From Microcaldota archaeon (lineage in GTDB: Archaea; Micrarchaeota; Micrarchaeia; Anstonellales; JAGGVH01), in assembly GCA_020854835.1 (NCBI GenBank), contig JAHKLX010000007.1:39115-103114 (forward strand): DNA of 64,000 nt, written 5' to 3'. The position numbers were made by a program, and so were the translations under genes. A model generated the notes under the pieces. The model did no database searches, was not told the origin of the DNA, and saw only the letters and a program-made list of their open reading frames with translations. Each line of letters opens with the position of its first letter. The first letter of the stretch is position 1. This document shows positions 52,212-60,794 of the stretch, piece after piece.

Positions 52212-52793
52212 ATGGAAACTAAAATCATTAAAGATGATGAAGAATTTTTTGTTTTCAAATTAAACAAAGGAGAAGTTTGGTTAACAAATCTATTGCGAAG
52301 ACATATACTGGGACAAGTATCTGCTTTGGCAATCGATAAAGTAACTTTTTATGAAAACAACTCCTATATGTTTGATGAATATCTTGCCCACAGGATAGGT
52401 ATGGTGCCAATATTAACTCCAAAAGATGTTAAACCAAGTGAAGAAATATTTTTCACTTTGGATGTTCAAGGCCCTGGAGAAGCAGTTTCAGGAGATCTTA
52501 AATCAAAATCAAAAGATATTAAAACTGTTTATGACAACATGCCATTAATCCAACTAAGAGAAAAACAATCTATAAGATTGGAATGTGTTGCTAAAATGGG
52601 AATACCAAAAATACATCAAAAATTCCAGGCAGGGTTGGTATCATATGATTACAGCAACTCTTCATCAATATTGTTCACAGTTGAATCATATAAAAATTAT
52701 CCAATGGCGCATGATATTGTGAAAAACGCATCAGAGAATATTAAAACTAAAATTGAATATTATTTGAGTGAATTAGATAAAATAGAGGTGTAG
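52212..52793 (+). CDS. rpo3: RNA polymerase subunit Rpo3 (D), short form
   Basis: Archaeal homologue of the bacterial alpha N-terminal domain and eukaryotic Rpb3; pairs with Rpo11 to start polymerase assembly. LTNLLRRHILGQVSALAIDKV and LAHRIGMVPI are the conserved dimerisation motifs. At 193 residues it is well below the usual 260 or so, and the inserted ferredoxin-like domain with its cysteines is missing. Starts 2 nt after rps11. Confidence 0.95.
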   Translation: METKIIKDDEEFFVFKLNKGEVWLTNLLRRHILGQVSALAIDKVTFYENNSYMFDEYLAHRIGMVPILTPKDVKPSEEIFFTLDVQGPGEAVSGDLKSKSKDIKTVYDNMPLIQLREKQSIRLECVAKMGIPKIHQKFQAGLVSYDYSNSSSILFTVESYKNYPMAHDIVKNASENIKTKIEYYLSELDKIEV

Positions 52794-52796
52794 AAT

Positions 52797-53159
52797 ATGA
52801 AAAGATCATTTGAAAACCCCAATATGTTGGAAACTTTGAATCGTTTAAGGAAAAATAAAAAACCATTATGGAAAAGAGTTAGAGAAATTTTGGCTTCTCC
52901 AACGAGAAAAAGAATTTCAATTAATGTAAGCAGGCTCAGCAAACTTTCAAAAAAACACAAAGATGTTGTTTTTGTAGTGCCTGGAAAAATACTTGGTTCT
53001 GGCGCAATAAAAAACAAATTCGATGTTTTGAGTTTTTCAGTTTCAGATTCTGCAGTTCAAAAAATGAAACAAGCAGGATGCAAACATTATGATTTAAAAG
53101 AAAGTGTTGACCAGAAAGGACAAATTAGTGTCAAAGGAAATTTTATGATTTTGAGGTGA
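52797..53159 (+). CDS. rpl18e: Ribosomal protein eL18
   Basis: A 120-residue protein. NPNMLETLNRLRKNKKPLWKRV, cut here to NPNMLETLNRLRK, and VVFVVPGKILGSG match archaeal eL18; the C-terminus MKQAGCKHYDL is also typical. GAGGTG lies before the ATG. The stop overlaps the beginning of the rpl13 leader. Confidence 0.95.
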   Translation: MKRSFENPNMLETLNRLRKNKKPLWKRVREILASPTRKRISINVSRLSKLSKKHKDVVFVVPGKILGSGAIKNKFDVLSFSVSDSAVQKMKQAGCKHYDLKESVDQKGQISVKGNFMILR

Positions 53160-53164
53160 TATAT

Positions 53165-53599
53165 ATGAAAATATACAACGGCGAAGGATATATACTTGGA
53201 AGATTTGCCTCAATCGTGGCAAAGGAATTGCTTAAAGGAGAAAAAGTTATTGTCTATAATTCTGAAAAATTATTTATAACTGGAACAAAAAGCAACATAC
53301 TGGAAAAATATGTAAAAAGAAGAGCAGTGAAATCTCATCAAAACCCCGAACACTCTCCAAAATGGCCCAGAAGACCAGACCTTTTAGTTAAAAGAATCAT
53401 AAGAGGTATGCTTCCTTGGAGCAAACCTAGAGGAAGACTGGTTTTTAAAAACTTGAAAGTATATATGGGAAAACCTGAATTAGTAGATAAATTTGCTGAT
53501 AAAGAAATAACACTTGAAAAAGCACAAATAAAAGAAGGCCAAAACGGCATAACTATAGAAAAACTTTGTAGCTCATTGGGGTACCATATTAAAGGGTGA
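53165..53599 (+). CDS. rpl13: Ribosomal protein uL13
   Basis: A 144-residue 50S protein. GYILGRFASIVAKELLKGEKV and the motif RIIRGMLPWSKPRGR are diagnostic. GGTGAT precedes the ATG at 53165, which is preferred over an upstream ATA-type start. It lies between eL18 and uS9 as in other archaea. Confidence 0.96.
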   Translation: MKIYNGEGYILGRFASIVAKELLKGEKVIVYNSEKLFITGTKSNILEKYVKRRAVKSHQNPEHSPKWPRRPDLLVKRIIRGMLPWSKPRGRLVFKNLKVYMGKPELVDKFADKEITLEKAQIKEGQNGITIEKLCSSLGYHIKG

Positions 53600-53604
53600 T
53601 TTTT

Positions 53605-54228
53605 ATGACAGAAAAAGACGATAAAAAAATTGAAGATAAAAAAACTGAGGTTGAAAAAGAAGACAAAAAACCTAAAACAGAGAAAAAAGAAAGTCCTAAA
53701 AAAGTTAAAGACGACACTAAAAACGAACAAAAAAAAGAAGTTAAAAAAGCAAAAAAACCAAAAAAAGAAGCTTCGGAAAAACCTAAAACAACTTCTCCTA
53801 AGAAAAAACGTTCTGCCCCTAAAAGCAAGAAAAAAGTTGCTATGCAGAGAGGAAAACGTAAAAAAGCAATTGCAAGAGCAGTTGTCAAAGAAGGAAAAGG
53901 CAATTTTAGAATAAACAAATCAAATATTGAAACCATAACAAACACATATTTGAAAGAAATAATGTATGAACCCCTTAAAATAGTTCCAGATATAGCATCA
54001 AAAGTAGATATATCTGTAAGTGTCAAGGGAGGAGGGCCTGTGGGGCAAGCACAGGCAGTTCGTTCATCAGTTGCTAGGGCAATATATGAATACACAGGAG
54101 ATGAATCAATAAAAAATATGTTTATTGAAAGAGACAGATTTATGTTTGTTGAAGACTCACGAAGAATTGAACCTAAAAAATGTATGGGTCCGAAAGCAAG
54201 GGCAAGAAAACAAAAATCATACAGGTGA
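53605..54228 (+). CDS. rps9: Ribosomal protein uS9 with long Lys-rich N-terminal extension
   Basis: The conserved body starts near residue 80 (RGKRKKAIARAVVKEGKG) and includes VKGGGPVGQAQAVRSSVARA and the basic tail KARARKQKSYR that reaches the P-site tRNA. The first about 78 residues are low-complexity Lys/Glu/Pro. Archaeal uS9 is about 130-135 residues, so the extension is striking. The ATG at 53605 follows GGTGAT. Confidence 0.96.
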   Translation: MTEKDDKKIEDKKTEVEKEDKKPKTEKKESPKKVKDDTKNEQKKEVKKAKKPKKEASEKPKTTSPKKKRSAPKSKKKVAMQRGKRKKAIARAVVKEGKGNFRINKSNIETITNTYLKEIMYEPLKIVPDIASKVDISVSVKGGGPVGQAQAVRSSVARAIYEYTGDESIKNMFIERDRFMFVEDSRRIEPKKCMGPKARARKQKSYR

Positions 54229-54233
54229 TTGGA

Positions 54234-54431
54234 ATGGAATTTCCTATTAGATGTTTTACATGTGGTCGTCCCATTGCACAGGATTATCATGAATATGAAA
54301 AAATGCTTAAAGAAGGTAAAACTCAAAAAGAAGCGCTTGATGCACTTGGAGTTAAAAGATACTGCTGTAGGAGAATGTTTATTTCATATGTTGATCTAAC
54401 AGAATTAGTATCAAAATACAAACGCACTTGA
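54234..54431 (+). CDS. rpo10: RNA polymerase subunit Rpo10 (N)
   Basis: A 65-residue zinc-bundle subunit bridging Rpo3 and Rpo2. IRCFTCGRPI and RYCCRRMF form the zinc site (CxxCG and CC). ATG 54234 follows GGTGATTGG, 5 nt after the rps9 stop. Confidence 0.96.
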   Translation: MEFPIRCFTCGRPIAQDYHEYEKMLKEGKTQKEALDALGVKRYCCRRMFISYVDLTELVSKYKRT

Positions 54432-54435
54432 GTAT

Positions 54436-54531
54436 GGGGCCGTAGTGTAACCTGGTCATCATGCCAGCTTGGGGATGTTTTTTAAAAACAACAAAATGCT
54501 GGTGATTTGGGTTCAAATCCCAGCGGCCCCA
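54436..54531 (+). tRNA. tRNA-Pro (anticodon GGG) with 22-nt intron
   Basis: Acceptor GGGGCCG/CGGCCCC with A73; anticodon stem CCAGC/GCTGG with TTGGGG, anticodon GGG. The T-arm holds TTCAAAT. The intron is about 54475-54496 after position 37, with a TTTTTTAAAAA self-complementary core. It sits inside the ribosomal operon between rpo10 and rps2. Confidence 0.93.
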
Positions 54532-54577
54532 TATTTACGGGGTCAAGTATTTGGCCACTCGAACATGAGGTGAAAAC

Positions 54578-55372
54578 ATGACAGAAAAAGAAATTGAAGA
54601 AACCGACAACGCTGGAAATGAAACAAAATCAAACCTGCTTCTCCCTCAGGAGAAATATCTTGAAGCAGGATGCCATATAGGAACAAAATTTAAAAATGGC
54701 AGTATGAAAGAATTCATTTACAGAAGAAGAAGAGATAGATTATTTGTTATGGATATATCTAAAATTGATGAACAGCTTAGAAAAGCTGCAGAAAAACTTG
54801 CAGAATATGAACCTAAAGATATTGTTGTTACTGCAGTTAGGGCATATGCAAACGCAGCATCTTCCAAAATGAGTTTGATTTTGGGAACGAAAGTTATTTC
54901 AAAAAGATTTATCCCTGGAAGTTTCACAAATACTCAGATCAAGTATTTTGTAGAACCGGAAATTCTTTTAGTTTGCGATCCAAAAGCCGAAGCCGAAGCT
55001 ATTCGCGAAGCAAATATAATGAAGGTACCTGTAATTTCATTGGCAGACACTGAGAACGATACCAAAGGTATTGATGTTGTTATTCCTTGCAATAATAAAG
55101 GAAAAAGATCGCTTGCTCTTGTATTCTACATATTAACAAGAGAATATATGATGAAAAAAGGTATGATTAAAACATATTCTGACTTTAAATACAAACCAAG
55201 AGATTTTGAGGATTTAGATGCAGTTTCAGAATATGAACAATTTGTACAGGATGAAGAAACTGTTGAAACCCCTCCCGAAGAGGAAAAAAAGGTTGAAGAA
55301 CCAGAACAAAAACCTGAAGCTCCTAAAGAGGAAAAAATAGTTAAAAAACGACAAACCAAAAAAAGAGATTAA
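54578..55372 (+). CDS. rps2: Ribosomal protein uS2 with charged C-terminal extension
   Basis: A 264-residue protein. YLEAGCHIGTKFKNGSM, RRDRLFVMDISKIDEQLR, RFIPGSFTNTQI and DPKAEAEAIREANIMKVPVISLADT are the conserved archaeal S2 segments; the longer ones are only cited by their cores. About 45 residues of Glu/Pro/Lys follow the fold. GAGGTGA precedes the ATG. The stop shares TTAA with the convergent TPR gene. Confidence 0.96.
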   Translation: MTEKEIEETDNAGNETKSNLLLPQEKYLEAGCHIGTKFKNGSMKEFIYRRRRDRLFVMDISKIDEQLRKAAEKLAEYEPKDIVVTAVRAYANAASSKMSLILGTKVISKRFIPGSFTNTQIKYFVEPEILLVCDPKAEAEAIREANIMKVPVISLADTENDTKGIDVVIPCNNKGKRSLALVFYILTREYMMKKGMIKTYSDFKYKPRDFEDLDAVSEYEQFVQDEETVETPPEEEKKVEEPEQKPEAPKEEKIVKKRQTKKRD

Positions 55373-56460
55373 CCAAACATCTCTTTATTTTTCTTTTTCT
55401 CCCCTATTTTGTATTTGTTAGTACTGATTACTGCCAATTTTCTTTTGTATGCTATTTCCATTAAAGGGTCAAGAGAAATTGCATGTTCATAAAGTTTTAG
55501 GGCTTCGTCAAATTTGTGCATATGTGATAAAATATCTCCTTTTCTAATGTGATAATGAGGATTTAAAGGATTGTGTTTTATTGCATTATCAATTTGCTTT
55601 AACGCATCCTTTGTTTTTCTAAGAATTAGCAAATACATGGATAAATCATAATAATAGTTTGGTTGTTTATTTAGTTTGATTGCTTGCTCACACAATTTAA
55701 CTGCTTCATCAGGTTTTTGTATTGAATTTGCGAACTTGGCTTTTATCCATAAAAAACCTGCTTTTTCTTTGTCGGAATCAGAAAGTTGAATTGCTTTTGT
55801 TATTGTTTTGTATCCCTCTTCATAATTTTCAAGCTCCCAATAACATCTTGTTAAATAGTCGTAAAGCTCTGTGGATTCCTTGAATTTTTGAGCTTCTTTT
55901 AATATATCCAATGCACTTCTTGGTTCTTTGTTTTTTAGATGTTTTGATGCCGAATCCAAAAGAAATTTCAAAGGATCGATGACATCAGAGATAACCTCCG
56001 CAATTGACTTTCTTTTTTTAATCAATTGGGGGTGGCCAGGCATAATTTTTAAACCCTCCTCCACAACGTCCATTGCTTTTTTATAATCTCCCATAGCAAT
56101 ATGTATATTTGCCAAAACATCAAAAAGTTTTACATCGTTCGGAGATATTTTTTTTGCAGTTTCAACTGCTTCAATTGCTTCTTGGAATCTTTTTAAACGC
56201 ACTAAAGCGAATGCTTTATTCGAATAAAAAAAGTGGGGAGTTGGTTTGTTGAATTTTTTGGATTCTTCAATAGCGGAACTATACATTTTTTCAGCAACTT
56301 CAGGGTTGTTTAAATTCATATAAACAATTCCTTTCATATTGTATATTTCAGGATCGTTTAAACCACATTCGTTCAAGAATTTTAAAGCTTCTTTAAATTC
56401 TTTTTTATCAAGATACGTATTAATCTGTTTCAAAACTTCTTTAACATCCATAAAACTCAC
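55369..56460 (-). CDS. Tetratricopeptide repeat protein
   Basis: A 363-residue protein of TPR repeats without a signal or membrane helix. Repeat segments include ALVRLKRFQEAIEAVETAKKI, ANIHIAMGDYKKAMDVVEEG and GDILSHMHKFDEALKLYEHAI, with the usual W/L-G-Y-A-A-P spacing; about eight repeats can be counted. It probably serves as a protein-binding scaffold. The 3' end overlaps rps2 by 4 bases. The upstream Cys-repeat gene is 5 nt away on the same strand. Confidence 0.9.
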   Translation of the reverse strand: MSFMDVKEVLKQINTYLDKKEFKEALKFLNECGLNDPEIYNMKGIVYMNLNNPEVAEKMYSSAIEESKKFNKPTPHFFYSNKAFALVRLKRFQEAIEAVETAKKISPNDVKLFDVLANIHIAMGDYKKAMDVVEEGLKIMPGHPQLIKKRKSIAEVISDVIDPLKFLLDSASKHLKNKEPRSALDILKEAQKFKESTELYDYLTRCYWELENYEEGYKTITKAIQLSDSDKEKAGFLWIKAKFANSIQKPDEAVKLCEQAIKLNKQPNYYYDLSMYLLILRKTKDALKQIDNAIKHNPLNPHYHIRKGDILSHMHKFDEALKLYEHAISLDPLMEIAYKRKLAVISTNKYKIGEKKKNKEMFG

Positions 56461-56465
56461 CCAAA

Positions 56466-57467
56466 TTATTCAAAAAATGAATAACACGATCTTTTCGAAC
56501 TGTCAGAGCTTATTTTCGCGCAGTAGGTATTATCGTTTTCCTGTTGAGATGCTTTTATATAACACTGGTCCCTCCAAGAATAATCTAGAATATTGTCACA
56601 ATCTTCTACATCAATTTTTTCAGAAGTGTGAAGAACATAATTATAACAATTTAGTCTTTTTGAGGTAATTACATTATCACAGTATGACATTCTTCCAAAT
56701 TTTACTGCAGGATTATAGTAACATGTAAAAGAATTTATATCTTTTATAAATAATTTATCGCATATGGATATATCTCCTGTTGCATCAACAAAACTTAGAT
56801 AACATTCATCTTTATCTCCTGATTTAAGTGTTCTTTCACAATATTTAACATCCTTGGCGTTGATTGCCGAATAGGAATAACAATCAATTCTTAAACTTTT
56901 AATTTCTTTTATCATGTCACAGTATGCGTAATTGTTTGTGTAAAGCACAAAATGGTAGTAACACCTATCAGATACTCTATCAAAATTCGTATCCTCGCAC
57001 ACTAAACCATTATTATTTGCAATTGCTTTACAGGATAAGCTTTGATATTCTAATGAAAACATATCACAAACGGTGTTGTCTCTAAAAGTTTTTGCATATT
57101 CTAAAACACATTCAAAATCATCTTTGCAATAGGATACATCCTTTGTTTCTTTCATCATACAAATATCATATTCCGAATCTGTATATATATCACAAACATG
57201 AATATCAATAGGTTCTTCTTCATCTATTGTTTCGTTTACAAAATCGTCAACTTCAATATCATCATCTGCTATATCCTCATCAACTGTATTGTTGATAAGG
57301 GGATTTGTGGTGCCAAATCTAATATCCATTTCTTCAGAGAATAATACTCCGACAATTAATAAAACTGCTAAAAATGCGACGGCAAGAACTACAAACGCAC
57401 CTATGAAAAGTGGCCCTTTACCCAGGTTATATTTGGCTCTTTGAACAGATTTTTTAACTTGCTTCAT
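56466..57467 (-). CDS. Membrane-anchored extracellular Cys-repeat protein
   Basis: A 333-residue protein with a basic N-terminus, one membrane helix at about 19-42, an acidic linker (about 45-90, NNTVDEDIADDDIEVDD) and then an outside region with about nine degenerate repeats of 25-30 residues. Each repeat has a Cys-Asp/Glu start and a second Cys followed by Tyr (for example YCDMIKEIKSLRIDCYSYSA). The even spacing suggests a disulfide per repeat. No named family recognised. ATG 57467 lies about 30 nt after a TTTTTAAATTT box. The TPR gene follows 5 nt downstream. Confidence 0.8.
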   Translation of the reverse strand: MKQVKKSVQRAKYNLGKGPLFIGAFVVLAVAFLAVLLIVGVLFSEEMDIRFGTTNPLINNTVDEDIADDDIEVDDFVNETIDEEEPIDIHVCDIYTDSEYDICMMKETKDVSYCKDDFECVLEYAKTFRDNTVCDMFSLEYQSLSCKAIANNNGLVCEDTNFDRVSDRCYYHFVLYTNNYAYCDMIKEIKSLRIDCYSYSAINAKDVKYCERTLKSGDKDECYLSFVDATGDISICDKLFIKDINSFTCYYNPAVKFGRMSYCDNVITSKRLNCYNYVLHTSEKIDVEDCDNILDYSWRDQCYIKASQQENDNTYCAKISSDSSKRSCYSFFE

Positions 57468-57546
57468 GTTTCTAATCTCATAAGTAAAATTTAAAAATCT
57501 ATCCTGTGTTAGAACAAATACATAAATACTCATATGAGGTGGTAAA

Positions 57547-58077
57547 ATGGATATAGTCGGAACAATAAAAGAGGGTTTTGACAGATCTATCAAAGATATT
57601 GTAAAAACAATAGTAATGTTTGTAGGAATGTATATCCCTTTGGTTAATTTTTGGGCAATGGGGTATATGTTAGATGTTGTTCAAACAACCAAGAAAAAGA
57701 CAATGCCAGATTTTAACTGGGTCCATCAATTCATTGAAGGAATAAAAACCACAGTGATATTGTTGATCTATATAGTCATTGGTGTTGTTTTAACTATGGT
57801 TCTCGGTATTGTGGGAGCAATGTTAGATCCTATGATTGGAATGGTTTTAGGTTTAATTGGTATGGTTTTATCAATCCTCCTGACATTAATGGGTTTTGTA
57901 GGAGTTATGAAATATGCTATGTCAAGAAAATTCGGGGATGGATTTGCTATCATGGCAATCATAAAAAGAATCATAAGTGTTGATTTCATTGTTACATTAA
58001 TAATCAGCATTTTAGGAATGATTCCAATAATCGGTCCTGTTATGACAGCAACATTCTGGGGCAAATTAGATTATTAA
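57547..58077 (+). CDS. DUF4013 membrane protein
   Basis: A 176-residue polytopic protein with four to five hydrophobic helices (about 18-42, 67-92, 95-122 and 142-168). PDFNWVHQFIEGIK matches the signature region of DUF4013. Function unknown; common in archaea. GAGGTGG precedes the ATG. Divergent from the Cys-repeat gene. Confidence 0.82.
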   Translation: MDIVGTIKEGFDRSIKDIVKTIVMFVGMYIPLVNFWAMGYMLDVVQTTKKKTMPDFNWVHQFIEGIKTTVILLIYIVIGVVLTMVLGIVGAMLDPMIGMVLGLIGMVLSILLTLMGFVGVMKYAMSRKFGDGFAIMAIIKRIISVDFIVTLIISILGMIPIIGPVMTATFWGKLDY

Positions 58078-58112
58078 TTTCCCTTTTTTATTTTTTTATT
58101 TTTTAATTGGAA
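58078..58112 (+). terminator. T-rich terminator after the DUF4013 gene
   Basis: Three runs of six to seven T directly follow the stop codon, the usual archaeal termination signal. Confidence 0.55.
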
Positions 58113-58159
58113 AACTACTCTTGTTAGTTATTTAAATTAAACTATTTTTTAATTTTTTT

Positions 58160-59164
58160 ATGCATAAAGCTGTAAATTTGCCCTTACATCCTGGAAAAGC
58201 ACCAAGATGGTTGTTAACACGAATGGTTGAATTGTCAACTGTAATAACCAAATATATTGTTGATGAAAAAGGAACAGAAGAGTTTTTGAAAAGACTATCT
58301 GATCCAAACTGGTTTCAAGCCTTGGGGTGTGTTTTGGGATTTGATTGGCATTCTTCTGGATTAACGACTACAACAACTGGAGCTTTGAAAGAAGCTTTAA
58401 AAAAAATAAATCAAAAAGGAAATATTGGTTTGTGGTGCGCAGGAGGAAAAGGAAGAAATTCTATAAAAACCCCTGAGGATATAGCAAGTTTTTGTAAAAA
58501 CACAAATTTGGATACGGAACAATTGATAGGTGCAAGCAAATTGATAGCAAAAATAGATAATTCTTGTATTCAAGACGGTTTTTCCTTATATCATCACTGC
58601 TTTTTCTTCAATGAGCAGGGTAAATACTCTATTGTCCAACAGGGAATGGGTGGCAAATGGGCACGAAGATACCATTGGTTTTGTCCCCCAGAGTGGTTCA
58701 ACGAACAAGAAAAAGTTTCATGCGATAAAAAAATAGAAAATGTGTTGAATCTTGTTTCAACAAAGAGCAAAATAAATAGGGAAAATGGATTGATTATCGT
58801 TAGGGAATTACCCGAACACCATATGATTTTAAAAAAGTTTCTCAAAGATAAAGAAATTAATTTATTGAAGAGCCTGTATGAAATACAACCTGAGAAATAT
58901 GAGGAATTGCTCATGTTTAGGGGTTTTGGACCAAAAAAAATCAGAGCTTTGGCTTTGACATCAAAAATAATCTTTGGGGCTGAAGCAGACTGGCAAGACC
59001 CTGTGAAATATGCGTTCGCCCATGGTGGAAAAGACGGAATACCTTTTCCAGTTGAAAGAGGCATATACGATGACAATATATCCCTAATAAAAGAAGCTCT
59101 TGAAAAAAAGAATAGGGGAAATGAAACTATACACCGAGCTTTGATAAAGTTGGGAAAGTTGTAA
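58160..59164 (+). CDS. DUF763 family protein
   Basis: A 334-residue protein. AVNLPLHPGKAPRWLLTRMVEL, cited by its core LPLHPGKAPRWL, LGFDWHSSGLTTTTTGALKEAL and GMGGKWARRYHW match DUF763. A C-terminal helix-hairpin-helix-like segment (FGPKKIRALAL) suggests nucleic-acid contact. The reaction is unknown. An AT-rich promoter region lies upstream; the start is ATG 58160. Confidence 0.9.
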   Translation: MHKAVNLPLHPGKAPRWLLTRMVELSTVITKYIVDEKGTEEFLKRLSDPNWFQALGCVLGFDWHSSGLTTTTTGALKEALKKINQKGNIGLWCAGGKGRNSIKTPEDIASFCKNTNLDTEQLIGASKLIAKIDNSCIQDGFSLYHHCFFFNEQGKYSIVQQGMGGKWARRYHWFCPPEWFNEQEKVSCDKKIENVLNLVSTKSKINRENGLIIVRELPEHHMILKKFLKDKEINLLKSLYEIQPEKYEELLMFRGFGPKKIRALALTSKIIFGAEADWQDPVKYAFAHGGKDGIPFPVERGIYDDNISLIKEALEKKNRGNETIHRALIKLGKL

Positions 59165-59179
59165 TAATGTGTACAAAGG

Positions 59180-59187
59180 TTTATAAA
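59180..59187 (+). promoter_or_regulatory. TATA box of the GGDEF gene
   Basis: TTTATAAA lies about 50 nt before the ATG at 59234; the intervening leader carries a GGTGA binding site. Confidence 0.5.
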
Positions 59188-59233
59188 CATAAATACACAT
59201 TAATTAACATAGTATAACATAAAGGTGACACCC

Positions 59234-60286
59234 ATGAAAATGCAAAGATTAATAAAATATCCATTCGGCGAAAAGCCAAATTCAAAAAGCATTAGGTGCA
59301 GCCCTCCCGATGATATCTCTGTTAAACCTGGCAGTATTGTAAAAAATTATGTCGATAATGAAAAAAGCATTGCTGGAGAAATTAGAAATTTAAAAGAAAA
59401 TGAGAGAAAGTTTAGTAAAGACCATACTGTGCTTGCCAATTTAGAAATTGATTCACCAGAAATTCAAAGAATAATGGGCGAATTTAAAGAAGGTATTGAA
59501 AATAATGAAAATAGGGTCGAAAGATTAAGAGAGATTATTGGTTCAAATATTGAAATAGCGATGAATGCACTTTATGATAAGAGGATGGAATTGTGGAAAA
59601 AAGAAGCACAAAGGGAATTTATTGTTCCGTTTTTTGGAAAAGAAGGCAGAGTCCCATATCCTTTCAACACTATATTTCCAACAAGTTGCATTAGTGAACA
59701 TACAATCGCTTTCTTAGATGTTGATTACTTGAAAAAAATTAATGATCAGAAAGGTCACATATATGCAGATATGGTTTTAAGACAAATATATAAAACAATT
59801 AATTTAGTTGCCAAAGAATATGATGGAATGGCATTTAGATATGGTGGTGACGAAGTTATTGTTTGGTTTATGTGTGACGTAGAAAAAGCTGAAAAAGCAA
59901 TTGTTGAAATGAGGAGAAGAATAGCAGAAATTGAGGTAGATAAATACTTTTTAGATTGTGGCACAAATAGAACATATATCACCTTATCTGCAGGATTAAC
60001 AAAAATTAATGGAACTTTTGAAAGAACTTTGGATATTGCCGATAAATTATTATACAGATCAAAAGACGGCAATGAAGATGTCGCAGGCAGAGATTGTATA
60101 ACCATAAACAATATAAAAATTGATAATCTAACTGAAGAAGATATGGAAAGATGGACACCTGTGAAATTTAAGGAATATATTGATTACCAAAACCTGGAAA
60201 GAAAATATGCGGTTGTAATGAAAGATGAAAAACCTGTTTTAATAGATAAAGAAACAAATGAGGTTTTGGATATTTTAGAAGATTAA
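59234..60286 (+). CDS. GGDEF-domain protein (putative diguanylate cyclase)
   Basis: A 350-residue protein. The first about 130 residues are helical and coiled-coil-like (about 40-125). The GGDEF domain has AFLDVDYLKKINDQKGH with metal-binding Asp162 and base-binding Asn170/Asp171, and RYGGDEV with the signature at 204-208, where only the final Phe is replaced by Val. SAGLTKI and ADKLLYRSKDGNEDVAGRD close the domain. No RxxD inhibitory site precedes the signature. No EAL, HD-GYP or PilZ protein is in the window. The start is ATG 59234 after GGTGA. Catalytic residues look intact; activity is inferred. Confidence 0.88.
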   Translation: MKMQRLIKYPFGEKPNSKSIRCSPPDDISVKPGSIVKNYVDNEKSIAGEIRNLKENERKFSKDHTVLANLEIDSPEIQRIMGEFKEGIENNENRVERLREIIGSNIEIAMNALYDKRMELWKKEAQREFIVPFFGKEGRVPYPFNTIFPTSCISEHTIAFLDVDYLKKINDQKGHIYADMVLRQIYKTINLVAKEYDGMAFRYGGDEVIVWFMCDVEKAEKAIVEMRRRIAEIEVDKYFLDCGTNRTYITLSAGLTKINGTFERTLDIADKLLYRSKDGNEDVAGRDCITINNIKIDNLTEEDMERWTPVKFKEYIDYQNLERKYAVVMKDEKPVLIDKETNEVLDILED

Positions 60287-60754
60287 TCATTTTTTGCTTG
60301 CAGAATATGAAGCATAAACTTCTTTCATATTGTCAAAAATACTGTCCAAATTTGAATCTATCTTTTTTCTTAAAGATTGAATAGGATCATTGGTCAAATT
60401 TCCTTTTATCCAGGTATATTGTCTTTTTTTACGTTCAATTAAACCTATTTTTAAAAGACGAGTGAGATGATACCTGGTTGCTTTATCAATTTTTTTTATT
60501 TCGTCTTTGGCTTTTGCTTTTTGAATTTTACAAACATCTTCAACAATCTGCTCAGATGTAAATGGGAAATCCATATTTTTTAAAATTGATTCCAGAACAT
60601 CTAAAACTAATGTCCTTGACTCGCCTGGAGAAATCAAACCCAAACTTAAAGCCAACCAACGAATTTGTTTTTGTTTTGAAAGCTTGACATCAGGAGGTAG
60701 AACTAAATCCCGTATTAAAATTTCGCTTTTAACTAGTTCAGATTCAGGAATCAT
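60287..60754 (-). CDS. Winged-helix DNA-binding protein
   Basis: A 155-residue protein with a winged helix in the second half (ATRYHLTRLLKIGLIERKKRQYTWIKG, cited by its core YHLTRLLKIGLIERK) and a helical N-terminal part that may form a second HTH. It is probably a transcription factor. Its stop directly abuts the stop of the GGDEF gene. Target unknown. Confidence 0.78.
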   Translation of the reverse strand: MIPESELVKSEILIRDLVLPPDVKLSKQKQIRWLALSLGLISPGESRTLVLDVLESILKNMDFPFTSEQIVEDVCKIQKAKAKDEIKKIDKATRYHLTRLLKIGLIERKKRQYTWIKGNLTNDPIQSLRKKIDSNLDSIFDNMKEVYASYSASKK

Positions 60755-60794
60755 AAGCTTATTTTAAAAATAATGTTTAAAAACATATCTAAAA

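Noticed and set aside
53589..54326. 245-codon antisense frame across uL13/uS9/Rpo10
   Set aside because: Phe/Ser-rich translation is the mirror of Lys/Glu-rich ribosomal protein codons; not a gene.
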